Shown here piece after piece: positions 1 to 9,346 of a stretch of DNA of 64,000 nucleotides. A program made the position numbers and the translations under genes. A model generated the notes under the pieces. The model ran no database searches. It was not told the DNA's origin and saw nothing but the letters and a program-made list of their open reading frames with translations. The stretch is from contig NZ_JACVPX010000001.1 of NCBI RefSeq assembly GCF_018881655.1, forward strand, positions 186,001-250,000, given 5' to 3'. The DNA is from Polynucleobacter sp. Tro8-14-1 (GTDB lineage Bacteria > Pseudomonadota > Gammaproteobacteria > Burkholderiales > Burkholderiaceae). Position 1 is the first letter of the stretch. Each line of letters starts with the position of its first letter.

Positions 1-527
1 CTAATGCAGTATTGGATGGTACTGATGCAGTGATGTTATCTGCTGAGTCTGCTGCAGGCATGTATCCCGTGCAGACTATTAAAGCAATGGCAGAGATCTG
101 CGTTGAGGCAGAAAAGTCAGATCGCGTGAAACTCGACACCGACTTCTTAGATCAGACTTTTACTCGTATCGATCAAACGATTGCCCTAGGAGCTTTGTTT
201 ACTGCTCATCATTTAAATGCCGATGCTATCGCAGCTTTAACTGACTCTGGCTCAACAGCCATTTGGATGAGTCGTCATAATATTCACGTCCCGATTTTTG
301 CATTGACCTCTAAGATCGCTACACAGCGGGCATTAAGCACCTATCGTAATGTCACACCGATTGGCCTGGATTACACAAAAGATCGTGACACTGCTTTGCA
401 AGAGGTCGAGGCTTGTTTGAAAAAATCGGGCGCTGTAAAAACAGGTAATACTGTTGTGCTTACTTCTGGCGAACCGATGGGCGAGCCCGGTGGTACCAAT
501 ACCCTCAAGATTATTCACGTGAAGTAA
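1..527 (+). CDS. pyk: Pyruvate kinase, C-terminal part (5' end outside window)
   Basis: The last step of glycolysis, phosphoenolpyruvate + ADP to pyruvate + ATP, in the cytoplasm. The reading frame is open from the first bases of the window (codons start at base 3), so the gene begins upstream. The TTG start at base 12 in the ORF track is an artefact. The visible part holds the conserved end of the catalytic barrel (LDGTDAVMLSAESAAG, then YPVQTIKAM). It is followed by the C-terminal allosteric domain, ending in GEPMGEPGGTNTLKI. A class II aldolase gene follows 66 bp downstream on the same strand, so two glycolytic genes are adjacent. Identification is secure; the N-terminal two thirds cannot be assessed. 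Confidence 0.96.
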   Translation, partial: NAVLDGTDAVMLSAESAAGMYPVQTIKAMAEICVEAEKSDRVKLDTDFLDQTFTRIDQTIALGALFTAHHLNADAIAALTDSGSTAIWMSRHNIHVPIFALTSKIATQRALSTYRNVTPIGLDYTKDRDTALQEVEACLKKSGAVKTGNTVVLTSGEPMGEPGGTNTLKIIHVK

Positions 528-593
528 TTCACATTGAAAATGACTCAAAACAAATTTATTTTTAACCTCATTACTATTTATTAAGAGAACATC

Positions 594-1658
594 ATGGCTT
601 TAGTATCTTTAAGACAACTCTTGGATCATGCTGCTGAAAATGGTTACGGCCTGCCAGCATTTAACGTGAACAACTTAGAGCAAGTAACGGCGATTATGGA
701 AGCAGCAAATGAAGCTGACTCCCCTGTCATCATGCAAGCTTCTGCTGGTGCACGTAAATATGCTGGTGAGGCGTTCCTGCGCCATCTGATTTCTGCTGCG
801 GTTGAGGCTTATCCACATATTCCGGTAGTGATGCACCAAGACCACGGTCAAAGTCCAGCAGTGTGTATGGCTGCGATTAAGAGTGGCTTTACCAGTGTGA
901 TGATGGATGGCTCCTTAGAGGCCGATGGTAAAAGTGTTGCTAGCTACGAGTACAACGTAGACGTATCCAAAGAAGTGGTGAAGTTCTCTCACTCGATTGG
1001 AGTTACGGTTGAGGCTGAATTAGGTGTATTGGGCTCACTAGAGACCATGCAAGGTGATAAAGAAGACGGTCATGGCGCTGACGGCAAGATGACTCGTGAG
1101 CAATTGCTGACTGACGTTGAGCAGGCTGCTGATTTTGTGAAGGCTACTCAGTGCGATGCCTTAGCAATTGCGATCGGTACTAGCCATGGGGCATACAAGT
1201 TCACTAAAAAGCCGACGGGCGATATTTTGGCAATCGATCGCATTAAAGAAATTCATGCGCGCATACCTAATACGCATTTGGTAATGCATGGTTCTTCTAG
1301 TGTTCCACAAGAGTTGCTTGCTGAGATCCGTGAATTCGGCGGTGATATGAAAGAAACTTACGGTGTTCCGGTTGAAGAGATTCAAGAGGGCATTAAGAAT
1401 GGCGTTCGTAAGATCAATATCGATACGGATATCCGCTTGGCAATGACCGGTGCAATTCGTCGTTACTTTATTGAAAATCCAAGCAAGTTTGACCCACGCG
1501 ATTATTTGAAGCCAGCCCGTGAAGCCGCCAAGAAGGTTTGTATTGCACGCTTCCAGGCCTTTGGTTCTGCAGGTCAAGCCTCCAAAATTAAACCGATTTC
1601 TTTAGAGAAGATGGCTGAGCTATATAAGAGCGGCAAATTAACTCAAATTGTGAAGTGA
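594..1658 (+). CDS. fba: Class II fructose-bisphosphate aldolase (CbbA type)
   Basis: Zinc-dependent reversible cleavage of fructose 1,6-bisphosphate to dihydroxyacetone phosphate and glyceraldehyde 3-phosphate. The 354-residue length fits the long CbbA-type class II enzymes of proteobacteria. Visible motifs are VMHQDHGQS near residues 79-87 (metal and catalytic region), [28 protein letters not shown] and VMHGSSSVP (further metal and phosphate-binding segments), and [10 protein letters not shown] near the C-terminus. The ATG follows a purine-rich AAGAGAAC. purC starts 7 bp after the stop, so the gene probably belongs to one transcript running from pyk to the Sua5 gene. Class I aldolase is excluded by the lack of a Schiff-base lysine signature. 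Confidence 0.97.
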   Translation: MALVSLRQLLDHAAENGYGLPAFNVNNLEQVTAIMEAANEADSPVIMQASAGARKYAGEAFLRHLISAAVEAYPHIPVVMHQDHGQSPAVCMAAIKSGFTSVMMDGSLEADGKSVASYEYNVDVSKEVVKFSHSIGVTVEAELGVLGSLETMQGDKEDGHGADGKMTREQLLTDVEQAADFVKATQCDALAIAIGTSHGAYKFTKKPTGDILAIDRIKEIHARIPNTHLVMHGSSSVPQELLAEIREFGGDMKETYGVPVEEIQEGIKNGVRKINIDTDIRLAMTGAIRRYFIENPSKFDPRDYLKPAREAAKKVCIARFQAFGSAGQASKIKPISLEKMAELYKSGKLTQIVK

Positions 1659-1665
1659 TTTAAAT

Positions 1666-2565
1666 ATGCCTGCTTTGTACGCTACCTCTATTAAGTCATT
1701 ACCTTTGTTGTCCAAGGGTAAAGTGCGTGATGTTTATGCATTAGATGACAACAAGTTGCTGATGATTACTACCGACCGTCTTTCTGCGTTTGACGTAGTG
1801 ATGGGTGAGCCCATTCCTGAGAAGGGTGTAGTTCTCAATCAAATGGCCAATTTTTGGTTTGATAAATTGGCTGCAGTGATTCCTAATCATTTGACTGGCA
1901 TTGATCCAGCTACTGTAGTGGCAGCGGATGAGATTAGCCAAGTCAAAGGTCGTGCGGTAGTTGCTAAGCGCTTAAAGCCCATTTTGGTTGAGGCAGTGGT
2001 CCGTGGTTACTTAGCTGGTAGTGGCTGGAAAGACTACAAAGAAACTGGCAAGGTTTGCGGCATTGCTTTGCCGGAAGGTTTAGAGAATGCCCAGAAATTA
2101 CCTGAGCCTATTTTTACTCCTGCTGCTAAAGCAGAGTTTGGTCAGCATGATGAAAACATCTCATTTGAGAAAGTCATCGAGCTCATTGGTGAAAAGTTAG
2201 CCAATCAAATTCGTGAAGTGAGTATTCGTTTGTACAAAGAGGCTTCTGAATACGCAGCTACTCGTGGAATCATCATTGCTGATACCAAGTTTGAGTTTGG
2301 CTTAGATGCCAATGACCAACTGGTGTTGATGGATGAGATCCTGACAGCCGACTCTTCTCGTTTTTGGCCTGCAGAGACCTACTATGTAGGCTCTAACCCA
2401 CCTTCTTATGACAAGCAGTTTGTGCGTGATTGGCTAGAAACCGCCATGGTGGATGGTAAGTTATGGCCTAAAACAGCCCCTGCACCGCAATTGCCAGCAG
2501 ATGTGATTGAAAAGACTGCCCAAAAGTATCGTGAAGCGCTTACCCGCCTTACTGAGACTTCTTGA
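1666..2565 (+). CDS. purC: Phosphoribosylaminoimidazole-succinocarboxamide synthase
   Basis: SAICAR synthase. It condenses carboxyaminoimidazole ribotide with aspartate using ATP in de novo purine synthesis. At 299 residues it is of the longer SAICAR synthetase type rather than the roughly 240-residue E. coli type. Visible motifs are [13 protein letters not shown] (nucleotide-binding N-terminal sheet), [34 protein letters not shown], and [11 protein letters not shown] with [15 protein letters not shown] (metal and substrate site). It sits directly after the aldolase and 49 bp before purE. This pyk-fba-purC-purE-purK order is, as far as I recall, common in Burkholderiales. No unusual features. 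Confidence 0.97.
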   Translation: MPALYATSIKSLPLLSKGKVRDVYALDDNKLLMITTDRLSAFDVVMGEPIPEKGVVLNQMANFWFDKLAAVIPNHLTGIDPATVVAADEISQVKGRAVVAKRLKPILVEAVVRGYLAGSGWKDYKETGKVCGIALPEGLENAQKLPEPIFTPAAKAEFGQHDENISFEKVIELIGEKLANQIREVSIRLYKEASEYAATRGIIIADTKFEFGLDANDQLVLMDEILTADSSRFWPAETYYVGSNPPSYDKQFVRDWLETAMVDGKLWPKTAPAPQLPADVIEKTAQKYREALTRLTETS

Positions 2566-2614
2566 GTCAGGGATAATAGAGTCCTTAATGGTTATAAGGC
2601 ATTTGGAGAGGTAA

Positions 2615-3109
2615 ATGAGTAAGAAGCCAATCGTCGGAATAGTGATGGGATCCAATTCAGATTGGGACACCATGCAGCACGCCGCTCAAATGCTTGAGCA
2701 ATTCGGCATTGCTCATGAGGCAAAAGTACTCTCCGCACACCGCATGCCAGATGACATGTTTCAGTACGCTGAAAAAGCGCAGGCGAATGGTTTGCAAGCC
2801 ATCATTGCTGGTGCAGGTGGCGCAGCTCATCTACCAGGCATGCTCGCCTCAAAAACGATTGTTCCCGTTTATGGCGTACCTGTCGCTAGTAAATATTTGC
2901 GTGGAGAAGATTCTCTCTTTTCTATTGTGCAGATGCCTAAAGGTATTCCGGTTGCTACTTTTGCGATTGGTGAAGCCGGCGCAGCAAATGCTGCCTTGCA
3001 TGTGATTGCAGGTTTAGCTTTGCATGATGCTGATTTAGCAAAGCGCTTAGAAGATTTCCGTGCCAAGCAGTCTGATGCTGCACGCTCAATGAATTTGCCG
3101 GGATATTAA
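2615..3109 (+). CDS. purE: N5-carboxyaminoimidazole ribonucleotide mutase
   Basis: Class I PurE, which moves the carboxyl group of N5-CAIR to carbon 4 to give CAIR, the substrate of PurC. It is 164 residues long, as expected for the bacterial octamer-forming enzyme. Hallmarks are VGIVMGSNSDWDTM at residues 7-20, the catalytic-loop motif LSAHRMPD, and IAGAGGAAHLPGM. The start follows a good ribosome binding site (GGAGAGG, 7 bp before ATG). purK begins 4 bp after the stop, consistent with translational coupling of the two enzymes of the N5-CAIR route. Confidence 0.98.
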   Translation: MSKKPIVGIVMGSNSDWDTMQHAAQMLEQFGIAHEAKVLSAHRMPDDMFQYAEKAQANGLQAIIAGAGGAAHLPGMLASKTIVPVYGVPVASKYLRGEDSLFSIVQMPKGIPVATFAIGEAGAANAALHVIAGLALHDADLAKRLEDFRAKQSDAARSMNLPGY

Positions 3110-3113
3110 TTAC

Positions 3114-4298
3114 ATGGCAGATCGTATGGAACCCATTTTGCCGGGTTCATATTTAGGAATTTTAGGTGGCGGTCAATTGGGGCGGATGTTTACTCAAGCC
3201 GCTCAAGCGATGGGCTACAAGGTTTGCGTGCTCGACCCTGGCTCTGATAGTCCTGCAGGCTCTATTGCTGAAAAATTTATTCAAGCTGACTACACTAATA
3301 GTGCCGCTTTAAAAGAGATGGCTGCACTATGTTCATCAGTGAGTACTGAGTTTGAAAATGTTCCCGCTCAAGCTTTGGATGAGTTGGAGTCTTTGGGTGT
3401 ATTTGTGGCGCCACGCAGCAGTTGCGTGTCTCTTGCCCAAAATCGTATTGCTGAGAAAAATTTCTTAGCCACTTGGAAGTCAGAGACCAATATTGGCCCA
3501 GCTCCCAACTTTGTGATTGAGCATGAGGCTGATATTGCCCATGCTCCAAAGGAGCTCTTCCCTGGAATCTTGAAGACTGCTCGAATGGGTTATGACGGCA
3601 AAGGTCAGGCTACTGTTTACAGTGCAGATGAATTGACTACTGCATGGAATGAGTTCGGGCGCGTGCCTTGTGTTTTAGAAAAGCGCATGGAATTAGATTT
3701 TGAAGTGTCAGCTTTGGTAGTGCGTGGTTATGACGATGCTGTAGTAGCCTATCCAGTGGCCCAAAATATCCATCGTGACGGTATTTTGCATACCTCGACT
3801 GTGCCAGCCCCTTCACTGAAGCCTGCTCAGGAAAAGAAAATCATTGATGCAGCCAAGGCGCTGATTCGGAAGATCGATTACGTTGGTGTTCTTTGCGTAG
3901 AATTCTTTGTGCTGAAGAACGGCGACATCGTGGCTAATGAAATCGCTCCACGCCCTCATAATTCCGGCCACTACACCATGGATGCTTGTGTGAGCAGTCA
4001 GTTTGAGCAGCAAGTCAGAGCAATGGCAAGATTGCCTCTAGGTGATACACGTCAGCTTGCTCCGGTATCCATGTTGAACTTGCTTGGAGACCTTTGGTTT
4101 GAGGGCAGCGAAGACCAGCCAAAAGAGCCTGCCTGGAATAAAGTACTAGCTCATCCAGATGCAAAGTTGCATTTGTATGGAAAGTCTGAGCCACGCATGG
4201 GCAGAAAAATGGGTCATATCAACTGTTTGGGTGAAGCTCTTAATGAGGCACGTCAAAACTGTGCAGCTGTTGCTGCTGAATTAGGGATTGAGCCCTAG
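3114..4298 (+). CDS. purK: N5-carboxyaminoimidazole ribonucleotide synthase
   Basis: ATP-grasp enzyme that makes N5-CAIR from aminoimidazole ribotide, bicarbonate and ATP, feeding PurE. The 394 residues begin with a Rossmann-like segment GILGGGQLGRMFTQAAQ at about residues 16-32. ATP-grasp motifs follow: LKTARMGYDGKGQ, CVLEKRMELDFEVS and GVLCVEFFVLKNGDIVANEIAPRPHNSGHYT. There is a possible second start at codon 5 (MEPILPG). The Sua5-type gene starts 2 bp after the stop. Identification is certain from the motifs and the pairing with purE. Confidence 0.98.
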   Translation: MADRMEPILPGSYLGILGGGQLGRMFTQAAQAMGYKVCVLDPGSDSPAGSIAEKFIQADYTNSAALKEMAALCSSVSTEFENVPAQALDELESLGVFVAPRSSCVSLAQNRIAEKNFLATWKSETNIGPAPNFVIEHEADIAHAPKELFPGILKTARMGYDGKGQATVYSADELTTAWNEFGRVPCVLEKRMELDFEVSALVVRGYDDAVVAYPVAQNIHRDGILHTSTVPAPSLKPAQEKKIIDAAKALIRKIDYVGVLCVEFFVLKNGDIVANEIAPRPHNSGHYTMDACVSSQFEQQVRAMARLPLGDTRQLAPVSMLNLLGDLWFEGSEDQPKEPAWNKVLAHPDAKLHLYGKSEPRMGRKMGHINCLGEALNEARQNCAAVAAELGIEP

Positions 4299-4300
4299 AA

Positions 4301-5407
4301 ATGTCCGCAGACAGTGCCCACTTGCAATCTTCTGCAGTGATTAATGAGGCAGTACAAACCTTGCGTGATGGCGGATTAGTTGCGTTCCCTACTGAGACCG
4401 TTTATGGCTTGGGCGCGGATGCTAAAAATCCTGAAGCGATTAAGAAAATCTTTACCGCTAAGGGTCGCCCATCAAATCACCCCCTAATTGTTCATTTAGC
4501 TGCGCCAGATAAATTTGATCAAGCTCAAGTCGACTGGGTTGCGCTATTGGCACCGTGGGTAAGAGATTTATCCGAAGAAGCCTTAAAGCTCATTAATGCC
4601 TTTTGGCCAGGACCATTAACCCTGGTCTTCAAGAAAGATAAAAGTGTTTTAAATGAACTGACTGGCGGCCAAGATACGGTAGCGATTCGGGCTCCTTCTC
4701 ATCCTGTTGCACAGGAGTTATTACGTAAATTTAAAGGCGGAGTTGTTGCGCCATCAGCCAATCGCTTTGGTAAGGTATCGCCGACTAGTGCTGCCGACGT
4801 CCGTAATGAGTTCGAGGGTATGTTGGATTTAATGATTTTGGATGGTGGCGATTGTGAAGTCGGTATCGAGTCAACCATCATTGATTTGTCATCTGGCGAT
4901 AAGGCTGTGCTACTCAGACCCGGCGCAATCACTCCAAGTGAAATTTTTACCAAGACAGGTGTAAAGGTTTATCAGCCTGGAGAAGTAAAAGGGAATGAAG
5001 CGCCCAATGAAGCAACGGCAGATCTACCAAGGGTATCTGGAAGTCTCAAAGCCCATTACGCACCAACTACGCCTTTGCGCCTATATGCCCCGGGTCGTGT
5101 CTTGGATGCCTTGACTGAATATCCAGATATTAAATCGCGCGTTGCTGTAGCGGTGTGGGATTCAGAATCCTCCTTAAGCGAAGATGGGCATCCTTCGGCC
5201 CACTTTGAGGAGGTTGAGGTTCCAAGCGATAGCGGTGCCTTTGCGAGTCGGCTATATCGCTCCTTGCGTGATTTAGATCAGCAAGGTTGGGATTTGATTT
5301 TGTTCCCTGAACCGCCAGCGGGCGAGGAGTGGGACGGCGTTAGAGATCGTCTTCAGCGCGCATGCTTTGGTTCTGGCCCATCTTCAAGCAGCCACGATAG
5401 CAACTGA
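4301..5407 (+). CDS. L-threonylcarbamoyladenylate synthase (Sua5 type)
   Basis: Makes threonylcarbamoyl-AMP from threonine, bicarbonate and ATP, the first step of N6-threonylcarbamoyladenosine (t6A) formation at position 37 of ANN-decoding tRNAs. The first ~215 residues are a YrdC domain (LVAFPTETVYGLGADA, KGRPSNHPLIVH, DTVAIRAPSHP, VAPSANRFG, IESTIIDL). Residues ~245-355 form the extra C-terminal Sua5 domain, joined through SGSLKAHYAPTTPL, so this is the long Sua5 form rather than short TsaC. It follows purK by 2 bp. Its last 55 bp overlap, tail to tail, the end of dacB on the other strand. The overlapping tail (GSGPSSSSHDSN) is low-complexity and probably dispensable. Confidence 0.95.
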   Translation: MSADSAHLQSSAVINEAVQTLRDGGLVAFPTETVYGLGADAKNPEAIKKIFTAKGRPSNHPLIVHLAAPDKFDQAQVDWVALLAPWVRDLSEEALKLINAFWPGPLTLVFKKDKSVLNELTGGQDTVAIRAPSHPVAQELLRKFKGGVVAPSANRFGKVSPTSAADVRNEFEGMLDLMILDGGDCEVGIESTIIDLSSGDKAVLLRPGAITPSEIFTKTGVKVYQPGEVKGNEAPNEATADLPRVSGSLKAHYAPTTPLRLYAPGRVLDALTEYPDIKSRVAVAVWDSESSLSEDGHPSAHFEEVEVPSDSGAFASRLYRSLRDLDQQGWDLILFPEPPAGEEWDGVRDRLQRACFGSGPSSSSHDSN

Positions 5408-6882
5408 TCGTGCGCCTCTAGACCCTTCCAAGCATTGGGGTGGTTGATGAATGAAGTCACCGCATACATCTTTCCAGATTTACTCATTACATAACCTGAG
5501 ATAGCTCGCACATCTGCAAGAGAACCGGTTTTAATTCTGGCTTCTGGTTTTTTCTTCAGATGTAAAAACTTGCGTAGTTGAACCATTAAGCGATTGCGCA
5601 TCGTGCCATCGGTACCTGCAATTGGTAGGCTGTTATATAAAATATCACCCACTGGTAAATTACGAGCAGTGAGCAAGAGCTGATTCATTTGACTGGCAGA
5701 GATTGCTTCGTTGCGAGATAGCCCAGAGCCATTCTCAATCACCAGCCCCTGAAAGTCCAAACCATTTTGTTTGAGCCAACTCTGAATCACTAACTCACCA
5801 TTGGCAGTTGTTGCTGGCTTACCCATTTTCTCTAAAGCCATAGTCAAAAGAACTTGGCGTGCCATGACGTTATTTGAGTACTTGTTGATGTCTAAGACAT
5901 CATCGGCAAGTTTGCTGCCTTCAAATTGCAAAAGAAGTCGGGCGGCTAAAGGAACTGAACCATCTTTACCGATAGGAGCTTGTGCCCAGCTGCCACCAGC
6001 TAATTCCCAAGCGGCAGCAAAGCCTTGCGTTAGAAAGGTATTGGCGTCAAGCGCAACAACGTTAAAGTTCACTCCCTTACAGGAGCTTGGGAACGCCCCA
6101 GAGAACTGTGCAGTTAAAGGCTGATCGGTATTGGTGACACCTTCCGGATCTAAATTAAAGCGGATATTGCTTTTCCAGTTATCGCATGAGCGATCGACCA
6201 GCTGCATTTGGTTGGATACCTTTAGCTGGGAGAGGGATGGGGTGTAACTAATGTCAATAAAATCCGCAGTGCGTGACTTACCTAGTTGAAACGACAAAGT
6301 TCTAAATGCATAGAGCAGAGGATCTGGCGGAACGTTGTATGCACGCAGAGCTTCGCCATCAATAGTATTTTGCTCCATGACATTAGCCGCATAAGCACTG
6401 CGATCAAAGAATAGATTGCCATCAATCTTCTGGATACCCAGACCTTGAAGGTCCTTCATCATCTTAGCTAACTCTTCCGGAACAAGCTTGGGATCACCAG
6501 TTCCCTGTAAATATAAATTACCTTTCAGAGCTCCCTGACGAATAACACCATCGGTATAGACATTAGTGCGCCAACGATATTGAGGACCTAAGATGTCTAA
6601 ACCAGAAAGCGTTGTTAATAACTTCATCGTTGAAGCGGGGTTCATTGGATCGCCACCGCGCCAATCTAAAACTTTCTTAGCTACATTCTTTCCGGGGCGA
6701 CCGGGTTCGATCTCTAGAACTGAAATACTTACCGTATCAAGAGGAATTTGATTGCGCTCGAGGCTACTCGCTACGGATGGTGGAATTACTGGGGATGCAG
6801 TCTCGCCGGCAAAGGCTAAAGAACTAGCCGTCCAAAGGAGGATTGCGATAAAAGCAGATGGGCGAAGAGGAGAAAAACGCAT
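5353..6882 (-). CDS. dacB: D-alanyl-D-alanine carboxypeptidase/endopeptidase (PBP4 family)
   Basis: Periplasmic class C low-molecular-mass penicillin-binding protein that trims peptide stems or cleaves cross-links of peptidoglycan. The 509-residue protein has a signal peptide (hydrophobic AFIAILLWTASSLAFA, cleavage after AFA near residue 25). The three active-site motifs of the serine transferases are present: STMK at residues 84-87 (nucleophile Ser84), SNN in KYSNNVMAR, and KTG in ARIKTGSLADVR. The long insertion between the first two motifs is typical of Peptidase S13. The gene converges on the Sua5 gene and overlaps it by 55 bp. It ends 31 bp downstream of the hybrid-kinase stop and may share that transcript. 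Confidence 0.95.
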   Translation of the reverse strand: MRFSPLRPSAFIAILLWTASSLAFAGETASPVIPPSVASSLERNQIPLDTVSISVLEIEPGRPGKNVAKKVLDWRGGDPMNPASTMKLLTTLSGLDILGPQYRWRTNVYTDGVIRQGALKGNLYLQGTGDPKLVPEELAKMMKDLQGLGIQKIDGNLFFDRSAYAANVMEQNTIDGEALRAYNVPPDPLLYAFRTLSFQLGKSRTADFIDISYTPSLSQLKVSNQMQLVDRSCDNWKSNIRFNLDPEGVTNTDQPLTAQFSGAFPSSCKGVNFNVVALDANTFLTQGFAAAWELAGGSWAQAPIGKDGSVPLAARLLLQFEGSKLADDVLDINKYSNNVMARQVLLTMALEKMGKPATTANGELVIQSWLKQNGLDFQGLVIENGSGLSRNEAISASQMNQLLLTARNLPVGDILYNSLPIAGTDGTMRNRLMVQLRKFLHLKKKPEARIKTGSLADVRAISGYVMSKSGKMYAVTSFINHPNAWKGLEAHDQLLSWLLEDGPEPKHAR

Positions 6883-6913
6883 CCCCCATAGGATAAACCC
6901 ACCGCATCAAAGA

Positions 6914-9340
6914 TTAAAGCTTTGCATATTGAGATTGATACCTAGTAATAATTAGATTTTGGTCCTCCAGTAATTGAATAAAGGTGGTAATTCGAGCATC
7001 TAAATTCTTCTCTTGCTCCAGGACCTCACATGCCCTAGTAAAGTTTTTGGCATTGAGGAGCTGAGCCCCTCCTTTGACTTTATGAACCATGTTTCTGAAG
7101 GCGCCTTCATCTACGGCTTCATTTCTTAGGGTGAGTAGGGTCTCATCATGCACCTTTTTAATTTCTTCCAAGATCACCAGAATGTACTCTGGGCTATTTC
7201 TGAGGAGGTTTCCAAAGGCATCAAATGAATACTCCTCCAGACCTCCAGTTTGAGTTGTAGTCTCAGTTAATTCTTCGACTTGGAAATAGCGTGACAGCTC
7301 ATTCTCTAAAGTCATGAGACTTAAAGGTTTGATCAGGACACCATTCATGCCCGCCTCCAAGAATTGATGGCGTGAATCTAGGGCATAGATATCTGCAGTA
7401 ATGCCGATGATGATGAGATCTTGATTGCCTGTATTACGTATGTGCTTGGCAAGCTCTGAACCCTGCATGCCTGGGATAGATTGATCGGTTAGCAGAAGAT
7501 CAAAATGCCGTTGACTGATGAGATCCAGAGCTGTGGTGGCGTTATCGCAAACCGATACTTCAATCCCTAAGGCTTGAAGTTGAAGCGAGATAATTTGGCG
7601 ACTTGCAGCATGATCTTCAACAACTAATGCTTGTAATGAGGACTCATTATTTTGAGCATGCTTGGAGACTAGCTTTCTGGATATATTGCTATGTTCAGGT
7701 CTTGAGGCTCTGTTTGCAGCAATGCTGGTGCGTGGAAATGCAACGCAAAAATGAATATTGCTACCAAAGCCAGGTGCGCTCTCAAAGTAAAGTTGGCTGT
7801 TCATGGAGGTAACTAAGTGGTTGGTAATGGTAAGGCCAAGACCAGTGCCATTCGCTTGTTCGGTATTGCCTGGTATTTGCTCAAAAGCTTGGAGTGCTAT
7901 GGCAATCTCTTCTGTACCCATGCCAACACCGGTATCAATGACTCTGAATTCAACTAATTGTCCCGCATGATCATCTGCCAGCACGCTGATAGAGAAATAG
8001 ATTTCACCATGATCAGTGAACTTAATAGCATTACTAATCAAGTTCTGCAGTATTTGACGTAGACGCAAAGAATCTAACAATAAAACTTCTGCAATGCGTG
8101 GATCTTTGGAGGTATATAGCTTGAGACTCTGCCTATGGGCAACCGTTGAGAATGCCGAATCGATGTCATCAATCAAAGCATTGAGATTACAAGGCTCAAT
8201 ATTGAGTGTGAGCTTGCCTGCCTCAATCTTTGAAAGATCCAAAACCTGGTTTAGGATTCCCAAAAGAGATTCTGCTGATGAGTGTGCGCTCTTCAGTAAA
8301 GTTTTTTCATTTGCAGGTAGGGAGCTGCTGAGCAATAACTCTTGCACCCCCAAAATGGCATTCATTGGCGTGCGAATTTCATGGCTCATGGTGGCCAGGA
8401 AGGCAGACTTTGCGGCGTTTGCATTTTCTGCCTGCTCTTTCGATGAAATAAGATGTTTCGCTTCTTGTTTTTGAATTGTTTGTCTCTGATGCATGCGCCA
8501 AAGCAAGGTAGAGCCTATCAGTAGGATTGCCAAAGTGGAGAGCCAAGGTAAATGGTTGGGTGGGGATGAGTGGCCTCTTTCAAAAGTACACACGTTGATG
8601 TTAAAAAGATCTCGTGATGCGATTGGATCTAGATTATTGAGAAACTGCTCAAGTACTCCATGCAAAGCTTCATCTTGATTCGAGATAAGCCAGCGATATT
8701 CAAAGGGCTCTCTACTGTAAAGCCCGTCAACCTGTAACTTGTCTGCGTTTAATTTCTGAATGAGTTGTTGCGCAAGACGAAGCGGTAAGACAAGCGCTTC
8801 AATATCGTTTTTGAGGAGATCAAATATTAATTTTTCCGCATGGCCGGATACGCTGGCTTGGGGGTGATTGGGTATTGGTGGATTTTCAAAGCCACGGTCA
8901 AAGTAGGCGATATTAATTGGCTCAATAGGCGCATCGTTTTTGGACCGTTTAGTCAGAATAGCGTCATGCCCCCAAAAGATTGCTTCTGATAAGGACCCAA
9001 ATTTCAGATACTCATCATCTATAGCGGGCGGATCAATGATGAAATCCACCTCTCCATTGGCTAGTTGCTCAAGTCCCTCCTGATCACTCTTACGCCACGT
9101 CGGTAAAAACTCTTGGTGGGTAAATTCACCAAGTTTTCTTAGAAAGCTATGGAAAACTCCAGATTCACCCTTTTCATGCACATCTAAGTAAGGCGCATAT
9201 TTTTCATGAATACTAAAACGTACTATGGGATGGGCATCGATCCACCGTTGCTCTGCTGGGTTCAGTAAGTTCGCATAGGCATTGCTTAATATCCCATTGA
9301 ATAGGATAAAAACGGCAATACGGGTGATGGACCGACGCAT
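6914..9340 (-). CDS. BvgS/EvgS-like hybrid sensor histidine kinase
   Basis: Inner-membrane sensor kinase with a four-step phosphorelay, 808 residues. Order: signal or first membrane segment ~7-24; one periplasmic solute-binding-like (Venus flytrap, SBP_bac_3-like) domain ~25-250; membrane segment ~264-283; a short linker with no PAS domain; HisKA with SHEIRTPMN (phospho-His320); HATPase with NLISNAIKF (~433-441), DTGVGMG (~469-475) and GTGLGL (~498-503); a receiver with VVEDHA and LLLTDQSIPGM (phospho-Asp619); a C-terminal HPt domain with MVHKVKGGA (phospho-His753). The receiver-HPt tail is the BvgS/EvgS/ArcB layout. It lies 6 bp after the response regulator gene, its probable partner. The ligand is unknown. 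Unlike BvgS it has one rather than two flytrap domains and lacks the PAS domain. Confidence 0.93.
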   Translation of the reverse strand: MRRSITRIAVFILFNGILSNAYANLLNPAEQRWIDAHPIVRFSIHEKYAPYLDVHEKGESGVFHSFLRKLGEFTHQEFLPTWRKSDQEGLEQLANGEVDFIIDPPAIDDEYLKFGSLSEAIFWGHDAILTKRSKNDAPIEPINIAYFDRGFENPPIPNHPQASVSGHAEKLIFDLLKNDIEALVLPLRLAQQLIQKLNADKLQVDGLYSREPFEYRWLISNQDEALHGVLEQFLNNLDPIASRDLFNINVCTFERGHSSPPNHLPWLSTLAILLIGSTLLWRMHQRQTIQKQEAKHLISSKEQAENANAAKSAFLATMSHEIRTPMNAILGVQELLLSSSLPANEKTLLKSAHSSAESLLGILNQVLDLSKIEAGKLTLNIEPCNLNALIDDIDSAFSTVAHRQSLKLYTSKDPRIAEVLLLDSLRLRQILQNLISNAIKFTDHGEIYFSISVLADDHAGQLVEFRVIDTGVGMGTEEIAIALQAFEQIPGNTEQANGTGLGLTITNHLVTSMNSQLYFESAPGFGSNIHFCVAFPRTSIAANRASRPEHSNISRKLVSKHAQNNESSLQALVVEDHAASRQIISLQLQALGIEVSVCDNATTALDLISQRHFDLLLTDQSIPGMQGSELAKHIRNTGNQDLIIIGITADIYALDSRHQFLEAGMNGVLIKPLSLMTLENELSRYFQVEELTETTTQTGGLEEYSFDAFGNLLRNSPEYILVILEEIKKVHDETLLTLRNEAVDEGAFRNMVHKVKGGAQLLNAKNFTRACEVLEQEKNLDARITTFIQLLEDQNLIITRYQSQYAKL

Positions 9341-9346
9341 GCTGAA

